53,364 bases of DNA, from IMG/VR virus record IMGVR_UViG_3300031841_003004, positions 1-53,364 of that record; one strand, given 5' to 3'. Within the stretch, counting starts at the first letter, position 1, and each line of letters opens with the position of its first letter. The notes under the pieces were generated by a model. The model worked only from the letters and a program-made list of their open reading frames with translations, had not been told where the DNA came from and did no database searches. The position numbers were made by a program, and so were the translations under genes. This DNA is from a virus. Shown in pieces: positions 10,617 through 19,056 of the stretch.

Positions 10617-13600
10617 TTATTGCTGCCCTAAAGCGTGATTCTGCTTAGAGTCTGAAAAATGAGTGTTTACACAGAACAGCTCGAACTGAGTGTTCTGATC
10701 GTTGACTATTGTTATTTCAGCCCAGTGACCCCTGATAGGGTCCCCGTTCTGAGACTGAAGAGTTACGAGGACAAGGTCCTCATCGGTGTTGACCACGGGC
10801 TGACCACTGGTAGTTATTGTAGTGGAGTCTTGCAACCCGTTAAAACTAATGACCGAGTTGGCCGCTCCGATTTGCTCTAGGGTACCTGAGTTCATCCTCA
10901 TTATCGTAGCTCCATTCATAAGAGGCAATGTGTTCACCCTCTTAGTAAATGTAATAGTTCCGTTAGTGAATGACTCTATTCGACCAAGCGGTATAATGTG
11001 CATCGAGGAGTTAACAGACTCGTCTCCACCCATAGCCCCGTACAAAGTACCTTCCTTTTCAACCAGGTCGAAAGACCTAGACGAAGCCCCAAGATCAGTT
11101 GTTACGTCCTCTACATCCCACTGAGTGCTGTTGGTTTCCAGCGACAAGGCGTTAAACACCTTGACCATACTGGGGTTGTAGTTGCTTGCCGTAACGACCC
11201 TAGAGTCAGCCGTTGCCGCCCCGTAAAATCCGTTGTAGTTGTTTCCGTTGTCGTTGACCCTGTGAGCAAAGAATATCTCGGCGTTATCGTCTCCCTGAGG
11301 GTCCACATATACAGCTGAGTACATCTCACTCTCAAGGTACGAGTAAGTGTCTGGATAGAAAGAATATCTGCTTTGCCATACGTTAGAGTCCATGTTATAC
11401 CCCACCGTAAATCCATTCCAGTTACCCGCAGGTCTGAACGTTACGTAGTATGTTTTTTCTTCTGGATCATATCCGCTGACAATCTTTATTCTCGTGGGTG
11501 TGGTTGCCACGAAGTTGTCAAGTTCATTTATGAACAGAGAGTCTATGCCGTTTTCAGAAGCAACAGACAACCCCTCCCTAGTCAACCTGATCAACTTTTT
11601 CCTAAACCTGTCTACGAAGAATACAGTCCCGTCAATCATAAGAACAGATTCGGGGTTGTCCCCACATCCGAAGTCCCCCATGTAATAAGACGCATTTCCA
11701 AGCACGTTAGAGGTAAGCGACGGAATCTGTCCCTGAGTGGCCGTTGTAATGATGTCTTTGTTGACTCCGATCTGAGCAACCCTGCTTTCCTGCACCGCCA
11801 AAAGAACGCCGTCCCTAAAGGATTCTATGTACCTACACGGACCGTTTGCGGAGTCTAGGCTGTAGAAGTTCCCAAGGCTGGCGTTGAATGATGATAGTGA
11901 GAGGTTCGCAACGTCTTCTGCGTAGGCATCGCTATACACGATTCCGTTTTGCCTTCTTACGGTTGCTGAGCTTTCTAGCACCGCATGGGGCCGACCCTTA
12001 CTCCACTCTCTAGACGGGAAGAAGTCAGAGACCGAATGAGATTCGAGCGCAATGGTTACAAAACCCCACTCGTCAGGTAGCTCGGAGTTCCAGCTTCCGT
12101 TTAAGTACTTTGGCCCTGCTGCAGCAGTGGCCCTAATATAGGCGTCTCCATACACCCTGATACTGGGTCCGTGTTGAGTCAGATACGTGCCTTTGTATCC
12201 GCCACAATTTCTTGCCTCTCCGATCTCATAGTACACGTCTTGATTAGACGTTCTTGGAGTTAGCATCTCTACCACTGTGTGTTTACCCCAGAGGTGGTTC
12301 CCCGATGTGGTAGTTCCGTCTGGATAGCTTTGTCCAGTCACAGAGAACCAGTCAAACCCAGGGTACTTTAGCTCAGTGGTACCAGAAACAGCAACTCCAG
12401 CGGTGACCTGAGGGGCGTCTATTATAACAAACGTACCAGTGTGTATGTCGCTTATACCGCCAAGACTCGCGGAGGTTAGAGTGTGCTCAAAGGTTCCATT
12501 ACCACCAGAGTAGGGGAACGTTATCGTGAGAACGTCCTGAGGCCTAAGCCTACCACCACGGTGCTTTACCACCATAGACTCTACCGTGTTTGAGTTCTGA
12601 ATCTTAATTCCCTCAAACGAAGGAGGGTCTACAGAAGAGGTTACATCTGTACCTCCTCTAGAAACAGTTACTGAGGAGCTTACGAATCCAGAACCACTAT
12701 TCGGAAGAAGAGAGGGGTTAGAAAACGCAAAGTCAACTATCTGCCCCGACCTCATCGCTCTTTCAATTCCAGCTATCGGGTTGTCTTCGTCCTGACCGAG
12801 GTTAACTACCCCGACAACATTAAATTCAATAGGTACGGCGTCGGTTGTCCCGTTAGATAGAGGGTACAAAAGGCTCGCTGGCTGGTACTCTCCAACATCA
12901 GCCCCAGTAGTGGGGGAGTGCTTTATGACCCTGAGCCTGTCCCCTTCGGTAAAGGAGTACTCCTTGTTTCCGTTTTTATCTTCTCTGTAGTCCTCTATTG
13001 TTTTCAGGGAAACATAAAGCTGCTTTCTTTCCTCTTGTAGCTCTCCGTCCATATCCCGTGGGGGGAACGCATTACCTACCGTGTAAGAGTTAAAGTCACT
13101 GTATGTACCCATGCCAGAGTACACTATTTGATACTTTCTGGCCCACGCAGGGGGCTCGGAAGAGAAATCAATCCTTGCCGCTATAGCGCCCCTGTTTCCA
13201 GAGGTTCTCTCCCCAGGAGTCGGGGCGTAGAACGATCCAATTCTGTTTACGTTTCCACTTCTGTTAAACTTGTCGTAGTACACAACACCGAGGTCGTGAG
13301 TACATCCAGCCTTGAATGTAGGCTGGGCAAACAAGGTCTTCATGATGACACTTGAATCTGAAACATCCAGCACCTTCATGGATGCGATGTTTCCGTTCAG
13401 GTTAGATATCCTAAGGTTAGCGTCATCCTGACCCGTAAAAGAACCATCTACAGAAGGGAATTGAGTTGTGGTACTATTATTAGTAAATTCTGGACTAGAC
13501 ACTGACGGGTTAGTAGTGACCCTAAAGCTTTTGGGGAAAGGCTTTATCGTAATGTCTGTACTCGTACTCTCTACCTCAAATCCCATTACAAGCCTGTAAT

Positions 13601-15299
13601 CTCCACCCGTAATTCCAAGGAAGTCCCCAGAAGAAATACTTCCAGAGGTTGTTGTGGCTTTTACTTGGCTGTTGTTCGCGTTACCTGTAACTAGTTGATT
13701 TTCCCAAAATACTACATCCCCAAGTTGCTCGGATATAAACTCTTCGAGCTCATCTATAAACGAGCTTAAAGACATGCTTTCCTGAACTGCGTAAGAAATG
13801 TCTGTGCTCCAAGTCCTGTCAAATCGAACCTGGTTATCTATAGTTCCAGCCGTAACGGTAAGTGAGGGGGTGAGCTGCTCTACAACGCCCCCTACAAACA
13901 ATCCCTGTGTGCTGGAAATTGTACTGAATCCAAAGTCGAAGTCAAAACTCAGGGTCAGGTTAAATAAGCTTCCTCCAGGGACTACAGTCGATGCGCCTGT
14001 AAAGAAGTCCGTTGCATCGAAATCTAGAACAACATTGTAGTTTGCATCCGAGCCAGTAGGGGTAGCTGCTGTTGGGACCAAAAAGTCGCTCACCTCAGAT
14101 TCCGAAATGGCGATGGTATTTCCGTTTACTTCGCTTGAATACCTAAGAGAAATGGAGGCATCAACGTCAACGTTGGGCCTACCACTCTCGTAGTTTGAGT
14201 ACATTAGTCTGTTTTCTACAAGTGCCTGTCCCTCGGCTCTAAATGGTACGTCGTCATACAGTTTAAAAACCGTGTCGTCAGAGACACCCCCTTGCTTCAG
14301 GTCGTTGAAGAACCTATAGACCCCCGTGTCTGGGTTGTAAATCGTTTGATTCGATCCATACACGTTTCGAGTCAGTGCTTCATTTGCGTCAAACTCATCA
14401 ATGACAAACCAAGCCCCGTTGTTTCCTACCCTTCCCAGAAGCCTAAGTCTTTCTACATCTGGGTAGTTAACAGCGTAGAGACCGAAATTACCGAAACCCC
14501 TCCAGTTTGTCTGAATCTCACAGATGTTATCCGTGAAGAACAAAAGGCCAGATTCGTCCTCCTCAAGGCCAGAGGCAGAGATTGTGTCTGGATACGCGAT
14601 CTTGGAGTACGGGCCTATAGCAGACTCCTCTCCATCAACATAGATGTACTGCATCGCAAACTGATGCGTAGTCCTATCGAAGTTGTTTACAGAAAGACTT
14701 CTATCTGACTGAAAGACAAACGACACTGGCTGATTAGGAGCTGCCTTTATCGCGTTTAGAGCGTAGTCCAGCTCGTTATTGGAAAGGTCATCGTAGTCTC
14801 CAGCTATGGCCCTATCTACGTTTATTTTTCGAGGTGGGTTTACGTTGTCAGTGAAGTAAAGTACAGTTTGGATCACCCCGTCTTGCTGAAAAGCAGCGTT
14901 AATCACATCAGCCTTTACAAAGCTTGAAGTGGCAAAATTCAAGAACGAGCCCTTGAACACTATCCTATACGTATCTTCAGATGGGTTGTGCTGGTAGATA
15001 ACAGACTCGTCATCGTTAGTCTCGTGAGCAACGAACCAGTATATAAACCCCCTCTGACTGTCAGACGCGCTTCCGATAACTACGCAGTTCTCTCCAAACC
15101 CATCAGGTATTCTGTCTGCGGCGGTAGACGGATCTACAGCTATTGTACCTTTTGTGTTCTTTATAACACCAGTAGAATTTGGCCCGTTCTCAGCTATCGT
15201 GACGTTCAAGGCATCAAGCATTTCTCCAGCCTCAGGCCTAAGAAGCCTTTGGTCTGCGTCTGCTTGAAGTCTGTTCGGTATGGTCTTATCAATAGCCAT
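10617..15299 (-). CDS. Very large tail hub/stabilization (muzzle-like) protein, crAss-like, 1560 aa
   Basis: A 1560-residue protein whose N-terminal part contains features that I associate with the tail stabilization or muzzle protein of crAss-like phages and, more distantly, P22 gp10: an opening MAIDKTIPNRLQADADQRLL, then a beta-propeller-like region with FTDNVNPPRKINVDRA near residue 150, long beta-rich segments, and a final part with FVDRFRKKLIRLTREGL. It follows the two ring proteins directly; its ATG overlaps the previous stop (TAATG). The role would be to form the distal tail tube and hold DNA in. Assignment rests on size, order and remembered motifs, not on a search. Confidence 0.75.
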   Translation of the reverse strand: MAIDKTIPNRLQADADQRLLRPEAGEMLDALNVTIAENGPNSTGVIKNTKGTIAVDPSTAADRIPDGFGENCVVIGSASDSQRGFIYWFVAHETNDDESVIYQHNPSEDTYRIVFKGSFLNFATSSFVKADVINAAFQQDGVIQTVLYFTDNVNPPRKINVDRAIAGDYDDLSNNELDYALNAIKAAPNQPVSFVFQSDRSLSVNNFDRTTHQFAMQYIYVDGEESAIGPYSKIAYPDTISASGLEEDESGLLFFTDNICEIQTNWRGFGNFGLYAVNYPDVERLRLLGRVGNNGAWFVIDEFDANEALTRNVYGSNQTIYNPDTGVYRFFNDLKQGGVSDDTVFKLYDDVPFRAEGQALVENRLMYSNYESGRPNVDVDASISLRYSSEVNGNTIAISESEVSDFLVPTAATPTGSDANYNVVLDFDATDFFTGASTVVPGGSLFNLTLSFDFDFGFSTISSTQGLFVGGVVEQLTPSLTVTAGTIDNQVRFDRTWSTDISYAVQESMSLSSFIDELEEFISEQLGDVVFWENQLVTGNANNSQVKATTTSGSISSGDFLGITGGDYRLVMGFEVESTSTDITIKPFPKSFRVTTNPSVSSPEFTNNSTTTQFPSVDGSFTGQDDANLRISNLNGNIASMKVLDVSDSSVIMKTLFAQPTFKAGCTHDLGVVYYDKFNRSGNVNRIGSFYAPTPGERTSGNRGAIAARIDFSSEPPAWARKYQIVYSGMGTYSDFNSYTVGNAFPPRDMDGELQEERKQLYVSLKTIEDYREDKNGNKEYSFTEGDRLRVIKHSPTTGADVGEYQPASLLYPLSNGTTDAVPIEFNVVGVVNLGQDEDNPIAGIERAMRSGQIVDFAFSNPSLLPNSGSGFVSSSVTVSRGGTDVTSSVDPPSFEGIKIQNSNTVESMVVKHRGGRLRPQDVLTITFPYSGGNGTFEHTLTSASLGGISDIHTGTFVIIDAPQVTAGVAVSGTTELKYPGFDWFSVTGQSYPDGTTTSGNHLWGKHTVVEMLTPRTSNQDVYYEIGEARNCGGYKGTYLTQHGPSIRVYGDAYIRATAAAGPKYLNGSWNSELPDEWGFVTIALESHSVSDFFPSREWSKGRPHAVLESSATVRRQNGIVYSDAYAEDVANLSLSSFNASLGNFYSLDSANGPCRYIESFRDGVLLAVQESRVAQIGVNKDIITTATQGQIPSLTSNVLGNASYYMGDFGCGDNPESVLMIDGTVFFVDRFRKKLIRLTREGLSVASENGIDSLFINELDNFVATTPTRIKIVSGYDPEEKTYYVTFRPAGNWNGFTVGYNMDSNVWQSRYSFYPDTYSYLESEMYSAVYVDPQGDDNAEIFFAHRVNDNGNNYNGFYGAATADSRVVTASNYNPSMVKVFNALSLETNSTQWDVEDVTTDLGASSRSFDLVEKEGTLYGAMGGDESVNSSMHIIPLGRIESFTNGTITFTKRVNTLPLMNGATIMRMNSGTLEQIGAANSVISFNGLQDSTTITTSGQPVVNTDEDLVLVTLQSQNGDPIRGHWAEITIVNDQNTQFELFCVNTHFSDSKQNHALGQQ

Positions 15300-16123
15300 T
15301 AGCGCTTAGGTGCTTGCTTAAAGTTCTTACGAATCGTCTTGAGGAGCTCCTCTTTCGTGAAGGACTTCATACGAGCGTTAGCCTTGCGCCTTTCGTTGTA
15401 GTACTCTTGCCGAGCCCTGGCCTTCTCGTTAGCAGGAACGGCAGACTTACGCTCAATCAGCTTGTAGTAGATGTAGGACCTGAGAGCCTCCTCGGCATAG
15501 ACGTGAACTCTAGGGTTGGTTGCCCTGGCCTCGTCTGCGATGTACTCGATCACGACCTCGCTGATGTCTCCGTTGGACTTCAGTTCGAGTCTGTTCTGGT
15601 CCATGTTGACCCTGAACTCTCCGTAGTAGTGTCCACCACCCACGCCGTACAACCTACCGTGGTTATTCTCGTGAACGAAGTTCCTAAAGATGTAGGAGTT
15701 CATACCGTCGGTAATGCCATCGTCTACAGCGGGGGAGCCGCTATTCGTTGCGCTCTTGCTGTCTTCCCTGTCGTACAGGCCGTCACCATCGGTGTCGTAG
15801 AAGTATCCGCCAGAGGTAGAGTACTTCTGAGACTGGTTGATGTTCTTGTTCTCTCCGAGGACGTACACCAGGCCGTCGCTGCCTACCACGCCAACCTTGG
15901 TCCAATCCACGTAGTCGTCAGGCAGGGTAACCGTACCATTGCTAGTCACCGACAGCTTCAGAGACCGAACCACCTTGAGCATATCCATCCCCATCTCCCT
16001 GATGCCACGAAGCGCAAACGCCCTGATCGTAGTGTCAGGGGCGTAGCTCACGTAGTCGTCGGTGTCCAGAGTAAGGATGAAGTCGTTGACTATCTGATTT
16101 ACTGGTATATAGTTTCTCGACAT
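15299..16123 (-). CDS. Ring/tail adaptor protein, crAss-like, 274 aa
   Basis: The start, MSRNYIPVNQIVNDFILTLD, followed by a helical section and a beta section (GTVTLPDDYVDWTKVGVVG), matches the pattern of tail tubular protein A-like or ring proteins of crAss-like podoviruses. Such proteins form a ring below the portal. The C-terminus is a basic helix rich in Lys/Arg. It is coupled to the preceding ring protein through TGATG and to the following tail-hub gene through TAATG, an arrangement that favours fixed stoichiometry. Confidence 0.7.
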   Translation of the reverse strand: MSRNYIPVNQIVNDFILTLDTDDYVSYAPDTTIRAFALRGIREMGMDMLKVVRSLKLSVTSNGTVTLPDDYVDWTKVGVVGSDGLVYVLGENKNINQSQKYSTSGGYFYDTDGDGLYDREDSKSATNSGSPAVDDGITDGMNSYIFRNFVHENNHGRLYGVGGGHYYGEFRVNMDQNRLELKSNGDISEVVIEYIADEARATNPRVHVYAEEALRSYIYYKLIERKSAVPANEKARARQEYYNERRKANARMKSFTKEELLKTIRKNFKQAPKR

Positions 16124-16845
16124 CAGTAGGTGCTTTCTTGTTTACGTTCGTTTTGCTCTCCCTGAGCGGTTGTGGCAACAAACTGATCTCTGAGGTTGAC
16201 CCCTATAAGCTGAGCGATCTCAATCACGAGGTCTTCCAAGTAATGCTCTGGGAGCTCGAAGTCAACAGACGTGTTTTGCGGAACGTCATTGACATCTACT
16301 ACCACAGACGGGAGGGCAACGCTGTTATCTCCCTGAGGGATCTTGTAATACCTAAGCCTGATCCTATTGATGCTGTCTGGGAAAACCTCGATGTCGTTGC
16401 TTACGAGGGCCACTGGAGCCATCTCCGTAGGTCTGCTGATGTCGCTCAGCAGCAGTCTCTCGATCTTGTCCTCGTCGTAGCACAGGTCTATAATCGTCCT
16501 TGTACTCTCCCCCATCAAAAGACTGCCATCTGTAGTCGCAGAAATTATTCTAGACAGGTCTTCAGGCTTTGCAAACACACCATTGGTTCTGTCGATAGCC
16601 TCGTACCTAGCGAAGAAGGCCAAGTCCTCTTCTATGCGCTTGAACCTAGACTTATCCCTGCCAGGGTTAAACCCAGCTCTGTTCACTCGCTTAGCATCTT
16701 TCAGCTCATCAAAGAGCCTGTTAAAGATTCTCAGCTGTGCAACCTGAGCGAAGTTGTTGAATGTCACGGGCGTAACGAACCCGTTCTGGTCTTTATTTAC
16801 CAGATCCTTGAGGGTGTTGTATACCGCGCCAACGCTTACTGCCAT
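16123..16845 (-). CDS. Ring/head-tail connector protein, crAss-like, 240 aa
   Basis: The start is placed at ATG 16845, giving MAVSVGAVYNTLKDLVNKDQ, because a TATATTTG box lies four bases upstream; an in-frame ATG at 16860 would lie inside the promoter box. The N-terminal half is helical (NNFAQVAQLRIFNRLFDELK) and the C-terminal half is beta-rich with LRYYKIP and ELPEHYLEDLVIEIAQLIGV, a pattern typical of head-tail connector/ring proteins encoded before the tail-hub gene of crAss-like phages. It opens the tail operon 16845-10617. Confidence 0.7.
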   Translation of the reverse strand: MAVSVGAVYNTLKDLVNKDQNGFVTPVTFNNFAQVAQLRIFNRLFDELKDAKRVNRAGFNPGRDKSRFKRIEEDLAFFARYEAIDRTNGVFAKPEDLSRIISATTDGSLLMGESTRTIIDLCYDEDKIERLLLSDISRPTEMAPVALVSNDIEVFPDSINRIRLRYYKIPQGDNSVALPSVVVDVNDVPQNTSVDFELPEHYLEDLVIEIAQLIGVNLRDQFVATTAQGEQNERKQESTY

Positions 16846-16849
16846 GAGA

Positions 16850-16857
16850 CAAATATA
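16850..16857 (-). promoter_or_regulatory. Late promoter box for ring/tail operon
   Basis: Minus strand TATATTTG, four bases (TCTC) before ATG 16845, so the transcript would be nearly leaderless. It sits immediately downstream of the U-tract of the terminator at 16859-16886, so one transcription unit ends as the next begins. Confidence 0.75.
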
Positions 16858-16858
16858 C

Positions 16859-16886
16859 AAAAAGAAAAAGCCGCACTATGGCGGCT
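16859..16886 (-). terminator. Intrinsic terminator after AT-hook protein gene
   Basis: On the minus strand AGCCGC pairs with GCGGCT around a six-base loop (CATAGT), followed by TTTTCTTTTT. A perfect 6-bp stem and a T-rich tail make a classic intrinsic terminator for the gene ending at 16909. Confidence 0.75.
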
Positions 16887-16908
16887 CTTTCCAGTGTATT
16901 CAGTATAC

Positions 16909-17724
16909 TCAGCTCTGCAGTTGTCTTTCTATTTCTTCGACCACAGGAACCGCAGTCTCTGTCAGGCAATACCTAACAAAAACATCGGTTGGGTCTTGAC
17001 CTGCTGGGACAGAAACGATCAGCTTTCCGCTGTCGAACCAGTTGACCCCAGTAGAAGACATTTTGATGATCTGATACTTTTCAGCCATCTTGAGCTTCGT
17101 CTTCATCTCAACGACAGGGTTATTGAACGAGTCGATGAACTTCTTCGGAGACTTCTTAGCGTAGATAAGGAGGTCATGCTTGATCTCGGCGACTGGGCGA
17201 TCAACGTTGATGCCAGCGGACACGGCCACGCTAAGCAGCTCCTCAAGGTCCTTGTCCCTGACCATGGTCACGGCATCAGCCAAGAGGAACTCGGTATCGA
17301 CGTGAATTTCAGCCTTCTTCTCCTTGTTGACCAGCTCGAACATAGTGCCTCCGTTAGCCTTGTTGCCTGGGTGGAGCTCCATAAACCTGTTCAGGTTCGG
17401 CTGGTCTGGACGCACAAAGATCCGCCCGTCCTGAAAGACAACAGACTTACGGGTAGCGTTGTCAGACTGCTCATCCCTCCAGACGCTGGGTTCGTTCGGG
17501 CAGTACCTGAGCTCCCTTACTGTATTCTGTTCGGGGTCAAAGACTGTCGTGCCTTTTTGCTGCATCATGAAGGTCGCCCCCATCGGTCGCAGGGTCTTGT
17601 ATTCCCTTACGACGTTCTTGGGCAAATCCCTTTTAATCTTGACAGCAGCCTTAGGCTCTGCTTTCTTGGTCGCGGTTTTTGTAGCGGGACGACCAGGTCC
17701 CCGCTTTGCGGTTGTAGTAGACAT
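16909..17724 (-). CDS. AT-hook-containing virion-associated protein, 271 aa
   Basis: Residues 7-13 read KRGPGRP, a textbook AT-hook that binds the minor groove of A/T-rich DNA, followed by a Lys/Ala-rich linker (TKTATKKAEPKAAVKIK). The remaining 230 residues form a soluble domain with RYCPNEPSVW and GRIFVRPDQPNLNRFMELH, which I recall from structural-region proteins of marine Bacteroidota phages but cannot name. It lies between fibre-like capsid genes and the ring proteins and ends at a strong terminator. It might coat or condense DNA or tether it to the head; that is inference. Confidence 0.65.
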   Translation of the reverse strand: MSTTTAKRGPGRPATKTATKKAEPKAAVKIKRDLPKNVVREYKTLRPMGATFMMQQKGTTVFDPEQNTVRELRYCPNEPSVWRDEQSDNATRKSVVFQDGRIFVRPDQPNLNRFMELHPGNKANGGTMFELVNKEKKAEIHVDTEFLLADAVTMVRDKDLEELLSVAVSAGINVDRPVAEIKHDLLIYAKKSPKKFIDSFNNPVVEMKTKLKMAEKYQIIKMSSTGVNWFDSGKLIVSVPAGQDPTDVFVRYCLTETAVPVVEEIERQLQS

Positions 17725-17746
17725 TAAATTAAATTATTGGGTTGTA

Positions 17747-18592
17747 TTAATTGAAAGTGAGAATCACCACAGAGACGTTTGCTCCGTCAGAGGATGATAC
17801 CCATGCAACGCCAGTCTTGGCGTTAAACAAAGTCGTAGACTGAGTGTCGGAAGACGCAGACGTCGGAATAACTCCAGTGAATGTGTCTGATCCTGTATCT
17901 GTTATAGTTCCAACGTAGTGTTTCATGACGGTTACAGACACGTCAGATGCGGTTGTAATCGTTACGGTTCCAGTAGCGTTAAGATTGTTTATCTGAAAGT
18001 GATAGGCGTCGTCCACAGGAAGGGTGATGCTGCTGTTTGCGGCTCCAGTTCTATTGAAGACCTTGGGAATCATCCCGTCATCAGCCGTGTCAAGATTTAC
18101 AGCGGTTCCCCCTACGGTAGTCGGCTCAAGTTGATTTGCATAGAACGGACCAGCTGCCGCCTGAGAAACATCGCTAGTGTCAAGAACGACCACCCCAGTC
18201 TCACCGTTTACAGAGTCGACAGGAGCGCTTCCAGTAGCCGAAGCCATGTCCGTCTCAGAGATAATTCTCCATCTGTTGTTATCCCACACCACGGTAACGG
18301 AATCACCCGTCTCTTGAAGGGTGGCGATAGTCGTTTCAGAACCAGCGTTTCCTCCGTTATCAAAGATGGTGTAAGAACCGACGCTACTTGCTACAGCTTC
18401 AACAAACACGACCGTACCGACGTGAGTTGGCACCCCGATTTTAAGGGTCATATTAGTAGAAGAGTCGATGGACACCCTACTGGTAAGTCCATTCCAATTT
18501 GCTCCGCTGTTGGCGTCGATGTCCGCATCGGCAACTGCTTGAGTTGCTCCGTCCAGATACACTGGTATTACATGTCTTGAGGATCCTCCCAT
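17747..18592 (-). CDS. Putative head fibre/decoration protein, 281 aa
   Basis: A beta-rich, Thr/Ser/Val-rich 281-residue protein with no signal peptide. Residues about 60-115 contain GDSVTVVWDNNRWRIISE, closely resembling the segment GDFVTLMWDGLAWFIIDQ in the 112-residue protein encoded next door (18658-18996), so the two share a small beta domain. The middle contains VDSVNGETGVVVLDTSDVSQ, a typical fibre-shaft segment. Its own TATATTTG box lies five bases before the ATG, and a terminator insulates it from the upstream gene. Position beside the capsid gene suggests a head fibre or decoration protein. Confidence 0.6.
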   Translation of the reverse strand: MGGSSRHVIPVYLDGATQAVADADIDANSGANWNGLTSRVSIDSSTNMTLKIGVPTHVGTVVFVEAVASSVGSYTIFDNGGNAGSETTIATLQETGDSVTVVWDNNRWRIISETDMASATGSAPVDSVNGETGVVVLDTSDVSQAAAGPFYANQLEPTTVGGTAVNLDTADDGMIPKVFNRTGAANSSITLPVDDAYHFQINNLNATGTVTITTASDVSVTVMKHYVGTITDTGSDTFTGVIPTSASSDTQSTTLFNAKTGVAWVSSSDGANVSVVILTFN

Positions 18593-18597
18593 AACTG

Positions 18598-18605
18598 CAA
18601 ATATA
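18598..18605 (-). promoter_or_regulatory. Late promoter box
   Basis: Minus strand TATATTTG, five bases (CAGTT) before ATG 18592. It directly follows the T-rich tail of the terminator at 18612-18637. Confidence 0.75.
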
Positions 18606-18611
18606 AAAGAA

Positions 18612-18637
18612 AAAAACAGGGGCCGAAGCCCCCGTTT
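18612..18637 (-). terminator. Intrinsic terminator with GGGGC-TTCG-GCCCC stem
   Basis: The minus strand has a G-rich arm, a TTCG tetraloop and a C-rich arm (GGGGCTTCGGCCCC core), followed by a run of seven T and more T-rich sequence. It closes the unit containing the 112-residue capsid-region protein. Confidence 0.8.
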
Positions 18638-18657
18638 TCATAGCGTTGTAATTGGTA

Positions 18658-18996
18658 TTAGGAAGCAGCGTGAGCCATTCCAGCAGACTGGTCAATTATA
18701 AACCAAGCCAGTCCATCCCACATAAGCGTGACGAAGTCACCAGTAGCATTGATGTCTATAACCTTATCTGCGGCAACCCTAGGGCTGGCAACAGTAACTT
18801 CACAAGCAGCACTGGCGTGAACGTTGATCACCTTTTTGATCTGTCCTTCTTTAGTTCCGTTTGCAAGAGTCATATTGGCGCCGTCAGCAACAGCGACCGT
18901 AGACAGGTAAGTACCAACACTAAGGGCCCCATCAGCGACCAAGTCCTCTCTTTCTGCATTAAAGACAAGAGGAAACATATTTGTATCAATAGCCAT
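18658..18996 (-). CDS. Putative small capsid decoration protein, 112 aa
   Basis: A small beta-rich protein (start MAIDTNMFPLVFNAEREDL) whose C-terminal half holds GDFVTLMWDGLAWFIIDQ, the module shared with the 281-residue neighbour. It lies immediately after the major capsid gene and is bracketed by two hairpins with the same GGGGCTTCGGCCCC core, so it may be expressed at a level different from its neighbours. Small abundant proteins in this position are often capsid auxiliary proteins; that role is inferred. No membrane or zinc motif is seen. Confidence 0.65.
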   Translation of the reverse strand: MAIDTNMFPLVFNAEREDLVADGALSVGTYLSTVAVADGANMTLANGTKEGQIKKVINVHASAACEVTVASPRVAADKVIDINATGDFVTLMWDGLAWFIIDQSAGMAHAAS

Positions 18997-19017
18997 GTTT
19001 GTACTTATTGAGAAGAT

Positions 19018-19040
19018 TAGGAAGGGGCCGAAGCCCCCTC
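19018..19040 (-). terminator. Hairpin between major capsid and decoration genes (leaky terminator or processing site)
   Basis: The minus strand repeats the GGGGCTTCGGCCCC core seen at 18612-18637 but is followed by TTCCTAATCTTC rather than a clean T-run. It may be an attenuating terminator or a 3' end stabiliser for the capsid message. Confidence 0.55.
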
Positions 19041-19056
19041 CTTCACTTCAGGTTAA

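Noticed and set aside
16138-17727. 529-codon plus-strand open frame opposite the ring and AT-hook genes
   Set aside because: It spans two convincing minus-strand genes plus the terminator and promoter between them, so it is a chance open frame.
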